Source of the DNA: Zygaena filipendulae
Lineage: Eukaryota; Arthropoda; Insecta; Lepidoptera; Zygaenidae
Direction of reading: 5' to 3'
Assembly: GCA_907165275.2 (NCBI GenBank)
Contig: OU015664.1
Location: 4,054,001-4,118,000, forward strand
DNA: 64,000 bases
Shown here: positions 23,301 to 35,661 of the stretch, in pieces
Position numbering within the stretch: position 1 is the stretch's first letter
Layout of the letters: the number at the start of each line of letters is the position of its first letter
Translations under genes and position numbers: made by a program
Notes under the pieces: model-generated
Seen by the model: only the letters and a program-made list of their open reading frames with translations
Databases searched by the model: none
Told to the model about the DNA's origin: nothing

Positions 23301-26300
23301 TTCTAAATATCAGATTTGCAGACTTTTTTTACAGTAACAACATTTTTGCATCAATAACTTTTTTCTGATTTTATGCAGGTAACCATTTATATTTTCTAAA
23401 ATTATAAATTAACTTATCATAATTGATATCGATGACACTTACGTGGTTAAAATCATCACGTCAGCCGAAAGACGTCCACCGCTGGACATACAATGATATA
23501 TTAATAATAAATTAGGACGCACGACCCGTGGACTTACTTACTTACTTACTTAATCAATATTTTGTAATCTTATAATACTTAATTTAAACATTTATACTCA
23601 AATACTTTCAGAATTATATGGAAATGAAAAACCAAACTTCTATAAGATAATCAGATTAAATTCAATAATAAATGAATGATGATATAAGTCTCAAGAAGTG
23701 CATGATTCAAATCTCGAAATATAGTTAAGTAGGAATCTAAAAATATATAAGTTAGCGCAGAAAATCAATAACCTTAACATAAGTATTAATAAGTATCTAC
23801 CAAAAAAGAGCAGTCAATATGTCTGAAGGCAACATTTGTATTTGTGTGGAATTTTAACAAAAGACCCGTCGCAATGAAATATATTCCATTGTGACTTGTT
23901 ATTTTTACGTCTGAAAGAAACTCTCACATCACTCTATGTTAGAATATCTAGGTATCAAAGACATTCTATGTAATAAATTGGTAGTTTCTATGCAATATTT
24001 TGTCGTATTAGCTATATACCTATATTATTATATCCTATATCTACTTTGAAACCAACATTATTAAATACGAGATGCTAATTACAAATAACTAAACTATGTG
24101 ATTTGATAAACAGTATAATAGGGATGTTGACTACTATTGAAAATCAAAATTCTAATTAGTCCGTCAGTTAGAAAATAATAAACAATAGACACGTATTTTT
24201 TGCTTTTTTAAATAAATTAAAATATACAGAGATAAAGCGCATTAAAGTTTAGGATGAGGAGGTCGTGACGTCACTAATCGCAAAACAGCCATACAAACTG
24301 TCAGAATAGTGACGTCACGCGAAATTTCAACTCAATATATCGCCGTTATTTTTTGATTACGCAAAAAAAGAAAAAATACGTGTCCAATATTTTTTAATAA
24401 TCTACAAGACGGACTAAAAAATAAAAATTAGTCAACATGCCCATTGTGAATATTACACGTTTAACAAATTAAATATAAAAATAAATAGACAAAAAAATTC
24501 TTTCGCTATAGTATATTAAAATATTTTTAGAAAATATTTTTTATTAAGGCTAAACTAATAATGCAATGCAATATAAAAAAACAATCGTTCAGGCGCATTT
24601 CGTCCAATATTATAATATGCAAGATGAGAGCGATATTATGATGTAGGTATATTTAGATACACAGTTAAATAAAGATAATTATCTTAAAAGCAATTTCAAA
24701 GTAATAATATTATAGCAGCATCATATTATCGTTTTGTAACGAACGTCGACTATGTAGGTACATACCACCTTCATAACTCTATGTAATTTGCGACCGTCAC
24801 GAAGATAGTAGGTAATATGTTATTTGAAAAGTAGTTAATTCTAGAAAAAAAAAAACCTAGGCCCAGATTATGAAAGTGTCAGTAATTCTTAACTGCAAGT
24901 AAAAGCAAACAATTTTTCCAAGTATACCATAAACTCAACCAGTTTTGTAATGGGCTTTAAACGACTTTTTGCCCTTCACTTGTTTGCCGCAATGTTGAAC
25001 GGTGTAGAACAGGTGTGGCTAGCAGTGGTCGCATCTCTCCTCGCCATCTAATTCCTCAGATGCGGTGTCTACTTCATAGGACGTTAACCTTGCAACTTGT
25101 TAATGAATTTATTCTATTATGCCTACGCTTTTCCTTTCAGGTCGCAGCAGGTTGCCTTTTGCTCTTCACTGTGGGTGCCGAAAAGAAAATAGAGTTACAA
25201 GACATCGAAGAAGACAACTTGAAAAGCGAGAAAGAAAAAGATAGTGACAAATCAGAACCACGTTCCGAAATTTCTGGGCCATCTACAGGACAGCTTCCCT
25301 TTGAGTTCTTGAAAAGTGGTTTGCTTCGATATTTTGAAAACAACGCCAAAGGACTTCCTCAACAGACTAGATATGTTCAGCAATATGCTGTAACTGAGCC
25401 TCCAGAAAAACCAGCTGGGATTAACTCTCAACTATCTCAACAGTATGGGCCTTCTGCAACTCAGCAGGCAGTAGGTTACTTATCCAATGTTCCGATGCAA
25501 ATATTTTTGGTGCCGCAATATTATAATGAACCATCGGAACAAGCTGTTAATACGCAAACTGGAGTTCAGTACGCATCGCAAGCTGTAGCTCGGGTAGCTG
25601 GTTATTCAGCACCTGTACAACAACAAGCTAACTACATTAATTTACCAACATATCTAACGCCTAGAGGGAAAGCTTATATCCAACAAATGCCGGCAACGGT
25701 CGGATACGTTCAATTTGCTCCACAACCAACAATTGCTCCAGCTCATGTTTCATCCGTTTTCGCTTATCAAATGCCTATTGATCAGTATCCAACAGCTTTG
25801 ACTGCACCTCCAGTGTCACCAAAAGCATATTACCAAAATACGCAATACACAGATACAAATACAATAGAAGACATCCAAGATAATGAAGTTGAAAATCCAA
25901 AACATTACGCTTCTCCAACTGAGGTTCCTTATACTAGGCCATTGCCTCCAGAATTTCCTCGTTACTATACTTCTAGAGCACCAATAAGGGAAGAACAAAG
26001 ATTCAGTCTTATTTCAGAACTGCCGCCACCAAATCCTTTGATTCTGAAAAGTCCTCCACCACATTTGTCACATCTCCCTAAAGTTTTGCCAGTGTATCGT
26101 CCTCTGTCTAAGTCAGTTTATGCATCAGGACAAGGAGCCATCATGAATGCTTACACACCAAGGCCAAGTGAAGCATATGGATTACCATTTAGAAAGCGGC
26201 CTTCATCTTTGTTGGAATCGTATATTCCTTCAAGTGTACAATTAGAATATTTGAAGAGAGGTTACACGAAAGATGCACTCTCAGCTTACGAAGCTTTGTC

Positions 26301-26451
26301 CAGTTCTAGACATTTCCCTCACACTCCTATTGGACCAAGACATTATGAAAGAGGATTCCTTCCTAATCAGATGTATCACACTGCTGCAGGAGGAATAACC
26401 TATGGACATTACAAAAGGACACCGAAACCAGATGCAGCAATTCAGAAATAA
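20341..26451 (+). CDS. Gene B: secreted Gln/Tyr/Pro-rich protein (two exons)
   Basis: Join 20341-20355 with 25141-26451. The 4785-bp intron is phase 0, with donor AAG|GTAAGA and acceptor TTTTCCTTTCAG|. The joined protein has 441 residues. MLLLKVAAGCLLLFTVGA is a signal peptide, with cleavage expected before EKKIE. An acidic and Lys/Glu-rich part follows (19-50), then long Gln/Tyr/Ala/Pro-rich sequence, and a basic Tyr-rich end. Hydrophobic motifs VPMQIFLVPQYYNEP (122-136) and LPTYLTPRGKAYIQQMP (173-189) resemble gene C and, more weakly, gene A. No catalytic residues or named domain are recognised. A secreted structural role (cuticle, eggshell or silk-like matrix) is inferred from signal peptide, composition and intron placement. 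The frame is also open upstream of the acceptor to 25015, but that part is intronic: it lacks a signal peptide of its own and contains the pyrimidine tract. Confidence 0.85.
22200..22312 (-). repeat. tRNA-derived SINE fragment
   Basis: On the minus strand an A-box-like TAAGTGGTTAATGA is followed by a B-box GGGTTCGATCC (22244-22254). The cloverleaf arms do not pair into a proper tRNA as far as I can see, and the sequence runs on into AT-rich DNA, so a SINE head is more likely than a functional tRNA gene. Confidence 0.4.
24121..24442. mobile_element. MITE with long terminal inverted repeats
   Basis: The left end GGGATGTTGACT and right end AGTCAACATGCCC are inverted. Further matches inside include TTAGTCCGTC (left) and GACGGACTAA (right), and GACACGTATTTTTT against AAAAAATACGTGTC. 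The arms are about 80 bp with gaps. The centre has two TGACGTCA palindromes (24266-24273 and 24310-24317). It lacks coding capacity, so it is a non-autonomous DNA element. A partial copy is likely near 30733-30805 (TTAGTTCGTCAGTT..ACGTATTTTTGC). Confidence 0.8.
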
Positions 26452-26604
26452 TGTTGAATGAATTTATAACGTCGTAAAATACTAAGTTTTATTCCTATGG
26501 CCTAACGTATATATATTAGAATGATAGTTGTTGTAATTTTAAGAATTATTATTATTTTGAGAGCGTGATTGTTTTCTACCTAACGAAAGTTGTTGAAGTA
26601 GGTA

Positions 26605-26634
26605 AATAAAATTACTTAGGCATTACACAATAAA
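26605..26634 (+). terminator. Poly(A) signals of gene B
   Basis: Two AATAAA hexamers (26605-26610 and 26629-26634), 154-178 bases after the stop codon of gene B. Confidence 0.6.
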
Positions 26635-26639
26635 GACTG

Positions 26640-28698
26640 GTATTTTACGAACGAAGACGAGTTAATGTACAGAAGAGTAGGCTCTATTGTTTTTAAATAC
26701 TCGTAGTACCTATTTAATTTTAATATTTACGATTGTTGTATAGATATAATAAATTTAATAACAACGATGACGTGATTGAGACCTAGGTACATGTTAAAAA
26801 AATACTTTATTATAAATCTATATTTAGGTAAGTAGGTACCCACGTAAATTAATATTTGATGTTGCTCTGTGTAAAAAAAAATTAATTGATGGTCAGTATT
26901 TTATCAATTTAGGTATGCAGTATTGTCTAATAAAGTTTTTGTTGAATTGTTATTTTTTTCCTCCACTGCAGTATTAAAAAATCTATAGCTTAGACTTTAG
27001 AGGCATCGCTAAAAATCCATTTAATATTTTCTTCACATCATCTTTCACATTTCTGCTAAAAAGTCCCTTTCGCCAAGTTCTAATAAGTCTGAGAAGGTAA
27101 AATTACTTACTGAAGGAATGTTTAAGAGATCAATCAAAACTTGGCGGCTATTGGCCACTCTGAGCTAGGTATGTAATTGGTTCCGTGATCCGTCAGATCG
27201 GTCACGGAGCTCCAACTGGTTGATATACCCTGCTGGGAAAACAATTCGTAATTTGAACCTGACAGAAGATAGTATTCTGATGAGTCACTAAAATTGAAAT
27301 GTTTAAAAGTAAAGTTTAAGACTATACCTAACCAAATACGTTATTAGGTACCTATTAAAAACTCAAGGCTCATTTATTACACATAAATAAAATTTAAGTG
27401 TCTGTTTGTAATTCCAAATTAACATCTTTTCACTAAATGCTCATGAGAGTATATACGGTAGGTACTTACATCCCACCAAAAACATAAATGTAAAAAAGGA
27501 GAGTCAAGTTCAATACAAAAATTATGCTTGGCTGTGGGCTTCGCCGCAAAAAGAATGGAGATCTAAATGAGTGCCAAGTTATTTAAAAATGTGAGATCTT
27601 AATTTTCATCAGAAATTAAAAAAAATACATACTTAACATACATACATACTACATAACTTTATAAAATGACTGATCTCATTACTTTTTGTACAGAATATAA
27701 AAAAATACGCGCTAAACAACACACTATTGGCCAGTTATTTAGCGCGTATACCTACAAGTTTTTTGTATGGGGACACGACTTATTTTGTGACATTTTTTTT
27801 TTAGATTTTTTCCTATGCTGATTTCCTATCACCGAGCTGGATTCCAAATTTCATCCTTCTAGTTCATCTGGAAGTAGGTTAGATTAAGGTACTATATGTC
27901 AGTCAGTCAGTCAGTGCTAAAATTTACGACTTTTTGACCTTCATATCTTTATAACCGTTTGAGCTAGCTTCATGAAATTTGGGCTTCTACATGTCCTTAT
28001 GGATATAATTAAACACGCGTAGTTTTATGTGTTTACGTTAAAGAGGTTTTAAGTTATAGAAGGGTCAAAAGTGGCACCAAGTGGTTCGTGTAATATTATA
28101 CTCGGCGCTGGCTAGTCAGTTCCTTTGCTTGAACTTGGCTTGACACGCTGTTGCGTGTCTAGATTAAAAAATATTTTTTTTAATTTATTTCTCTGTCTGT
28201 CTGTATGTCTGTCTTTTGTTCGTTCTTTTTGTTTGTTTGTACCGGCTAATCTCTAAAACAGCTGTACCGATTTAAACGGGACTTTTACTGGCAGATAGCT
28301 GATATTACAAGGAGTAACTTAGGCTACTTTTATTTTAGAAAAAATTAGTTCCCGCGGGAATTTCGAAACTCACGCGGGTGAAACCGCGGGGCACAGCTTG
28401 TTACAAATAAATATACTGTTGTACTAGTAGATATGAAATAGCTGAAAAACGTCTAATTTCAGGATTATGTATGTAGTTCCTTATAAATATTTGAGTTTAC
28501 AACGCCTGTTGATTAGTATTTAGTACCTACCTACTATCCTCTTTCTACACAGATCACGCAGGAAATAAAATGTTTGATGAAAATTAAGAAAATACAGTAA
28601 GTACGAAAGAAAAAGAGTCCAGTATACGTATAGTGAGCTGAATAAGTAATAAGGATGAATAAAAAAATTAAACGATGTAGAATAGAAGTAAGATGAGG
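26640..28698. other. Intergenic, repeat fragments only
   Basis: No gene seen. 27706-27748 is a near-palindrome (TACGCGCTAAA ... TTTAGCGCGTA). The following 27750-28140 (CAGTCAGTCAGTCAG, TTCATATCTTTATAACCGTTTGAGCTAGCTTCATGAAATTTGG) reads like part of a longer dispersed transposon. 28240-28402 is a minus-orientation CCGCGG-head repeat ending GTGAAACCGCGGGGCACAGCTTGT. Confidence 0.5.
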
Positions 28699-29993
28699 CA
28701 GGCGCGGATCAAGGATTTGGTTGAGAGGGGGCAATTTGGTATGATGATAATGATAAAATGATAAAATTTTTAGAATTAACTGGGTGGTATCTGAATTTAG
28801 CTTATGTATGTTTCGCGATTTTTCATAGTAAAAAAAGTTATTTTCGAAAACGATTGACCTTAGGTATAACGGCTTTTGAGTACCTACGATTCTCTATAAA
28901 ATCAAAGTTTTTTTCGTACTTCATTATTTTTAACATGTTCATGCATAAAGTAATCTACATGGAAGCTACAAAAGTTAAAAGTAAAAAATGGAAAATTGAC
29001 AACTTTAAATTAAAATTCGAACAAGGCAATTTGTATCTATAAAGTGATAGGAAAATAATAGGAAGTGCTACGGTTACTAGCAGATAACTAAGGAAAAAAT
29101 ATCATTAGAGGTGCACATGACGTGATGTGATGAAAACGTATTTCATGATTAGAGAAACTAAGAACTAACTAACTACCCGACGTAGCTTCACGATCGACAT
29201 AAAGAAGTCTGAAACTTTCTTTGAAGTAGGTAAGTCGGTGACCTGGGATCCCGCAGCACTTTAAAGATGATACAAAGAATATGTGTAGTGCGTCTAAGGT
29301 GAATATGTAAGGCATACACACACATTTTGTAGCCACACAAACTTATCGGTAACTCTTCGTCAAAGAAGGTTCTAATTCTTGGATTAGGAAGATTTGGGAG
29401 AAGGGAAGGAAGAATGAGAAGAAAATTTGGAAGAGAACGCAGTAAATTCAGTCAAGCGAATAATACGGAAAAATAGGTACTATTGAAAAAGAGATCAAGG
29501 TTTTTGGCAATGGAAATGATTATAAAATTTACAGTGGACGGAAGAAAAAATTGATCAATTTTGGAAATTTGCTTAGAACTTTTTCCAAATCCGAATTTAT
29601 TGCACACTGCGCGTGACTGTTTTTTAACCGACTTCCCAAAAACGAGGAGGTTCTCAATTCGTCTGAATGTTGATTTTTTTTTGTATGTTTGTTACGCGAT
29701 CACCTATTCGAAGACGGTTGGACCGATTTGGAAAATTCTTTTTTTGTTTGAAAGGGGTGGTGGTCCCGAGGTAGTCCCACTGTCATGAGATCAGGATTTG
29801 ATGATGGGATCTTGGAGAAATCGACGGAACTCTTCAAATATTATAGGCACACCTATAGCGATTTTAGAATTCTTTTTAGTATATTGTTCATATTTTGATT
29901 TCGAAAATCACCAGTTGATGAAGCGGAACTGATGACAAAGACCATAGATGGCCACCAGAACTACTGAATAATAAGTATTTCACGGTTTGCCAT

Positions 29994-30246
29994 TCGATTG
30001 GCGCAATGGTCACCATGCCTGCCCCCTAATCAAGAGGTTCCGGGTTCGATTCCCGGTGGGGGTGAACTTTGTGTGAAGAACACAGGGTTCCATTTTCCAG
30101 TCTGGGCGTGTATATATACATCTATAGTATAATATATATGTAATAATATGAGTAGTATTTACCACGTTTGCTTGGTTTCCACGACACAAGCTTATAGCTT
30201 AGTGTGGGATCAAGTAGATCTGTGTGTTGTGAAGTGGATTATTATA
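29994..30246 (+). mobile_element. tRNA-derived SINE
   Basis: The head has a Pol III A box (TGGCGCAATGG, from 29999) and a B box (GGTTCGATTCC, 30043-30053), followed by a body (ACACAGGGTTCCATTTTCCAGTCTGG) and a 3' ATT-rich end. The same unit lies inverted at 35981-36249 and 5'-truncated at 57600-57750. It sits inside the foldback arm and is thus younger than it. The 74-residue ORF from 30148 overlaps the SINE body and is not a gene. Confidence 0.8.
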
Positions 30247-32018
30247 ACGCTTGCTAAGCAATTTATGTGTCACAATGCATACGGCGAAGAGGAGCTGATG
30301 GTGATGTACCAGGAGAACACCTCAACAATTAACGTCCCTGCTTCGGGAAAAGCAAAATATTGTAAAAGGTGATGAGAAGTTGACATTAGGCTATTGTAAC
30401 TTAGATGAATTACAAATCAACCCACTTAAAAGCGAGAAATAAACAAAATTTTAACAAAAAAATAAAAACCGACTTCCAAAAAACCAATACTAAAAAGCTA
30501 AAAATAACGAAATATCGATTTAATCCAAAAGACAATAATACACGTAATATTATTATTAGTTTGTGCTACCACTGATCGATTTGAAGTGGTGACAAGCCCG
30601 CTTGTGTATTTGTGTGTGTGTCGTCGTGAGCAGAGCAACCCAAGTGGCTGCCCACTGGAAGTCGGTTTTTATTTTTTTGTTAAAATTTTGTTTATGAGCA
30701 CAGAGGTACAATATGAAGGGTATAAAAATCCAAATACTATTTAGTTCGTCAGTTACATATCTAGTAAAATAATAATAAAACATAGCTACGTATTTTTGCT
30801 TTGAACGTAGTAGGAAATAACAAAAAAATTAAAACCGACTTCCAAAAACACAAAACTAAAAATCTTAAAAATAAAACGCTAAAAATAACAACATACCGAT
30901 TTAATCCAAAAGACAAAAACACACGTAATATTATTATTGGTTTGTGCTACCACTAATCGGTTTGAATTCGGTGACAAGCCCGCTGGTGTCTGCCCACTTG
31001 GGTTGTCCTGCTCACGAAGAGCTGGTGGCGGAAATCGACTTAGCCCATCTACCTCCTCCATATTTGGCTTGTCACCGACTTCATACCGATTAGTGGTAGC
31101 ACAAACCAATAATAATATTACGTGTGTTTTTGTCTTTTGGATTAAATCGGTATGTTGTTATTTTTAGCGTTTTATTTTTAAGATTTTTAGTTTTGTGTTT
31201 TTGGAAGTCGGTATTAATTTTTTTGTTAAAATTTTGTTTATTTCTCGCTTTTAAGTGACTTAGTTTGTAATTTCTCTAAGTTGCAATAGCCTTATGTCAA
31301 CTGCTCATCACCTTTTACAAAATATTGCTTTTCCCGACGCAGGGACGTTAATTATTGAGGAGTTCTCCTGGTACATCATCATCAGTTCCACTTCACCATA
31401 TACATTGTGACGAGCATAAATTGTTTAGAAACCATATTAAAGTTAACGAATCGGAATCTGTGAAATACCTATTATTTAGTAGTTCTGATGACCATCTGTG
31501 GTCTTCATCATCAGTTCCACTTCTTCAAATTTTACTTTCCGAAAGCAAATAAACGATTTACTATAAAAAATCTAAAAATCTCTATAGGTGTACCTATAAT
31601 TTTTGAAGAGTTCCCTCGATTACTCCAAGATCCCATCATCAGATCTCGACTTGGTGATAATGGAATCAATTTGGGAGTATTCCCTTTCAAACAAAAAAAC
31701 AATTTTTCAAATCGCTCCAATCGGAATCCGTGAAATACGTATTATTGTTGAGTAGTTCCGATGACCATCTGTGGTCTTCATCATCAGTTCCACTTCTTCA
31801 AATTTTGCTTTTCAAAACCAAATGAACGATTTACTATAAAAAATACCCAAATCGCTATAGGTGTGCCTATAATTTTTGAAGAGTTCCCTCGATTTCTCCA
31901 AGATCCCATCATCAGATCTGGACTTGGTGGCAATGGGACCTAATTGGGAGTATACCCTTTCAAACAAAAAAAGAATTTTTCAAATCGGTCCAACCGTCTT
32001 CGAGTAATCGGTGAACAT

Positions 32019-32022
<4 letters not shown>

Positions 32023-32070
<48 letters not shown>
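32023..32070 (+). repeat. 48-base A homopolymer
   Basis: An uninterrupted A run inside the right arm of the foldback element, following ACATACAT and followed by CATACATAC. It probably grew by slippage; its true length may be affected by sequencing. Confidence 0.85.
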
Positions 32071-32071
<1 letters not shown>

Positions 32072-32248
32072 ATACATACAATCGAACATAGAACCTCCTC
32101 CTTTTTGGAAGTCGGTTAAAAAGTAGAAGGGTTACTAGTTTTGGGAAGTGAAATCACAATGACTTACTTACAAGTAATTAAAGTAGGTACCTATTTAAGT
32201 CTTCAGAGAGGGGCAATTGCACCCACTGCCCCCCTAGATCCGCGCCTG

Positions 32249-34249
32249 AGATAAGATACAAAGAATGATTTCAACCTATTTATTGATTCTTTGCCCGTGA
32301 TACGGTTTAGTATGTTCCCTGTCAACGCACTCTATCACAAGCATTCGCAAGCATTTAGTAATTATTATGTCTAAGAACTAACTAACAGATTGCAAATTCA
32401 TTTATTCTTACAAATAAAATAGATGGCAGTAACAACGATAAATGCTCGGTCGGAAATCTTAAAATGTTTATACTAAATACGATTACCTACTGCCTTTCAC
32501 CGAACTAGAAGCTTTCAACATTCGTTTTTAGATGGCGTTTGAGATTAACTAACGAGTATAGGTATAGGTAATAATTGATTTTTGACCAAATGCTGACCAC
32601 TTTGTTAACCCTGACCCAGGAATCGGGTCTCGAGAGAAAATAGTTTCTGAAGTAAAACTTCTTTGGACACGTTGAGAGTAAAAATCAAATAGTAGATATA
32701 AGTAAGAGGTCTTTTACACTGAGCAAATAATCACTACGTTGTCTTTTACGTATAATAAACGATTCTGACACCATTAGGTTTCACTTCTGTCACATATGAC
32801 TAAGTATTAGTTCAGGTTTTTTTATACAAATTTAGGTGGTGTTGTACTCCTTTGGTAATTGAAAAAACATATTGTCGTGAGCAGATAATTATATTAAACA
32901 GACACTACTATCACTGAAGAAAGAAGAATATATACAGGAAATTTTTTAACGCGATATGATTTTAATCTTCTTATGTTTAAACCGAAATCATAAGTAAAAA
33001 TAAAAAAAAATTATCTATGAATTTAATTAACAATTTATAATTTACCTACTTAATCACGAATTATGGTAAAATATATAACAGACACTAGAAAATTTTATAG
33101 ATATTTTCATAACAAGAGAAACTGTTTAATAAATCATTAACTGTTAATTGGATGTTGATTATCTTTGAATAATTAATGTTAAACTGAAATATATTAATTT
33201 AATAAATTAATTGTATTATAATTTTAGTCAATATTCCGATTGTTACAGCTGTTTTGTGAGCCCAATAAATAAATAATCATAAAGTAGGTATAATATCTAT
33301 ATACGTTTTAAAGTTAATTATTATCTATTTTATAGAATTAAAAGGATCTTTACTCATTTAAACCCTGAGGAAGTAGGAACAAAACGGCGTTTTTAAATTG
33401 AAACCGAGCACCATTTGTGATGTAATAGGCCTTTATTAATCACATTAAAATAAAATTAATAGGAGATCTCATGCATAATGTAGTGGAAACATGTACGGTT
33501 ATTACACCCGAATTCATGCATGTTAAAATGTTTGCGAGATTGGCATGATCATCCACAGAGAGGGAAAGTGAAGATCAGACATACGCCGTGCTGTGAGTGG
33601 ATTGAGTCATGCGAGTGGGCAATGCTATAGGTATCTACGTTTAATGTATTATGGATTGCCGACATTCGTCTTACAGTTTACTTGTATTCATCATTAGTCT
33701 TTTTCGTGTTAGGTGCCTTACATCCGTGATCTAGAGTCTAGACACATAGCAGTGTGTCCGCTAAGTTCGCAAAGCAAGCGAATTAATCAATTAATTTAAT
33801 TAATTATTAATTTAATTACTAATTTAATTTCGGACCTTTTTTGATCCCTATTGATTAATAAAGGACATAAAGTAGAATGTGATACAGAACAAGAGCTATG
33901 ATTTAAGGAACTTTGAAAGACTTTCTTTACTATCTATAGTTAGATCACACTTCTTTTATTAGCATCTTGCAAAGTGTTTGATACGAACTTGACTTTCTTT
34001 TACATTTAGTTTTTGAGAGTTAGAGGTATGCTTCTATATTATAGTGTTATCTAAATTAGGAATCATATTTCAGTTATTATACAAAAAATAAATAATTAAT
34101 CATCTCTTTTTAATGTAGAATATTATAACTGACATAATCTATTTTGATTTACTTACATTCATTTTATTGCATAATTGATTCAATATCAAATAACTGCATG
34201 CGGTATAAGATAAGATACGTTTGAAAACTGATAGATTTGTATCAATAAC
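32249..34249. other. Intergenic, no gene seen
   Basis: AT-rich DNA with no supportable exon. 33779-33835 is simple AATTAATT sequence. 33470-33640 is of mixed composition (ACACCCGAATTCATGCATG, GATTGGCATGATCATCCACAGAG) and free of recognised repeats. Confidence 0.45.
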
Positions 34250-34522
34250 TAGCTGTGCCCGACGGTTTCACCCGCGTGAGTTTCAGAATTTCCGCAGGAA
34301 CTCCAACGTAGCCTAATTTACTTCTTATAACATCAGTTAAAGAGCAGGGAAGTTCCCTTTGAAATTGGTCGGATTTGGAACGGATTTGATTGAAGAAACT
34401 TGCTACTTAGGTAGCTTATGGTTTAACTTAACATGGAGCTACAATGCTTTTTATCCCGATAGAGTGAAGAGTTCCCGAAGGAATCACGAAATTCAAGCGG
34501 GGAGACCCGCGGGAATAGCTAC
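34250..34522 (+). repeat. CCGCGG-type repeats, degenerate
   Basis: 34250-34400 starts ACTAGCTGTGCCCGACGGTTTCACCCGCG in plus orientation. 34460-34522 (GAGTTCCCGAAGGAATCACGAAATTC..GAGACCCGCGGGAATAGCTA) is in minus orientation. The 85-residue ORF across them is not a gene. Confidence 0.6.
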
Positions 34523-35451
34523 TTATGAAATCTATGTATTGCGATATGTGTTATGCGTAAAAATTTTTGCAAAAATTAAAAAAAAGAAATTACAAACAAA
34601 GCAAACGAGAAGCTGATCTGAAACAATGAGTTTCCTATCTCTCGATCGATCAGAATCGATTGATCTTTATCAGGATATTATGTGTACATGTATCTACAGG
34701 AAATGTCAAGAATACTGAATATTATAAATAATTCGAAAGTTATGAAAATATTTTATACGGCAAGTCAAGATAGACAGTAATAAAAAAATAGATTTAAAGC
34801 CGACTAAATTTTCAGTGTTGTCGATTTAAAGCATTTTAAGAGGATTCAATTTTTTTACCTTTCACTTGGCAGTGACAATGATTTGGGATAGCATCAATGG
34901 TTTTGAACCAAAATAGTTCTTTTAACGATGGTCGTAAAGACCAAATAGGCTGCCAGCAAGTAATAACGGTTTTTTGTTTGGTGTCTAATAGTGCTAATAA
35001 GACTCGTCGCTCACTGCTAAGTTAAGGCACCGTCGAATCGCGGGCGTTGACGTAGCTTTTTCTGTTCGACGCATAGTATCAAAAAGTCATAGGTATTATT
35101 AGTTGCAAGTTACTCAATAATAATAATAATATATCCAAAAACGTTTAAAATACGTATAAGATAACCATTAAATAAAGAAAATAATAATAATGCTTGCATC
35201 TTATCACCTGATCCACAACTGGTATGGGTCTAGTTTGATACTTGAATGCTTTTGTTATTAACTTATTATGGCAACGCCGGCGCTTCGACTCTCTGTGAGC
35301 GATAGGTCTTTAAAAGGTTCATTGATGTAATTGCAGTCAACGTCCTAAGGCTATAGGTGAATAAAATTCTGTGTAGGTATATTAATATAGATCAAGTTAA
35401 GTGTTTTACTTCTTTTAGAGATGACCTTGGTGTGTACATATAGTCTTATGA
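34523..35451. other. Intergenic, no gene seen
   Basis: No exon, RNA or repeat boundary that I can support. Confidence 0.4.
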
Positions 35452-35661
35452 CCGCACTTAGAGTCGTTTTAATGATTACTTAACTTTAAGTAAAGATTTT
35501 TAAATCAAAATTGCCGCAATCAGAGACATTCATTAAATTAATTTAAATGGCCTTTGACTAATTACGATAAATTTAGTTTAATGCCAATTAACTTTATTTT
35601 AATTTTGATTTAACAATATTTACTTAAAATTAAGTAATCATTAAAACGACTCTAAGTGCGG
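35452..35661. mobile_element. MITE, 210 bp, with about 60-bp inverted ends
   Basis: CCGCACTTAGAGTCGTTTTAATGATTACTTAA at the left is inverted at the right (TTAAGTAATCATTAAAACGACTCTAAGTGCGG). The first 32 bases match exactly and similarity continues through AAATCAAAATT. The centre (AAATGGCCTTTGACTAATTACG) is non-coding. A hairpin-forming, non-autonomous DNA element; the superfamily is not determined because no clear target duplication is visible. Confidence 0.85.

Larger units (their letters stand above)
20356..25140 (+). other. Intron 1 of gene B
   Basis: A 4.8-kb intron, AT-rich, without supportable nested genes. It contains a tRNA-like SINE fragment near 22200-22310 and a complete MITE at 24121-24442. 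The block 22430-22480 (GCAGCCCGAGCCGAAGGCGAAGGCTG) looks like another repeat remnant. The ORF at 21076 has no support. Confidence 0.75.
29622..32121. mobile_element. Nested foldback element of the AACCGACTTC family
   Basis: The outer ends TTTTTAACCGACTTCC and GGAAGTCGGTTAAAAA are inverted. The outer left arm 29622-29990 pairs with 31440-32121, where the arm is present about twice in tandem (shared CATCTGTGGTCTTCATCATCAG, CCAAGATCCCATCATCAGATC). The next layer pairs 30246-30480 with 31200-31400. The innermost 30826-30985 pairs with 31062-31219 almost perfectly. A SINE interrupts the left arm. A 48-base A run lies at 32023-32070. The two 76-residue ORFs on opposite strands near 31000 simply read the inner arms. 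Confidence 0.8.
28699..32248. mobile_element. hAT-like DNA element, degenerate, with nested insertions
   Basis: The ends are exact 12-bp inverted repeats: CAGGCGCGGATC at 28699-28710 and GATCCGCGCCTG at 32237-32248. The flanking octamers AGATGAGG and AGATAAGA match at 6 of 8 positions, fitting a decayed hAT-type 8-bp target duplication. Subterminal G-rich parts (AGAGGGGGCAATTTGG left, GAGGGGCAATTGC right) support one element. No transposase is recognisable inside; the 94-residue ORF at 28758 shows no zinc finger or hAT motif. Most of the interior is a later foldback insertion. Confidence 0.55.

Noticed and set aside
25015..25140. Upstream extension of the gene B reading frame
   Set aside because: It spans the pyrimidine tract and acceptor of the intron; joining MLLLK at 20341 gives a proper signal peptide instead.
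28758..29042. 94-residue ORF as hAT transposase fragment
   Set aside because: No zinc finger, RW or C-terminal dimerisation motif can be recognised.
30000..30072. Functional tRNA gene
   Set aside because: A and B boxes are present, but the sequence continues into a SINE body shared with two other loci.
30879..31167. Two 76-residue ORFs of near-identical sequence on opposite strands
   Set aside because: They read the two arms of the inner inverted repeat of a foldback element.
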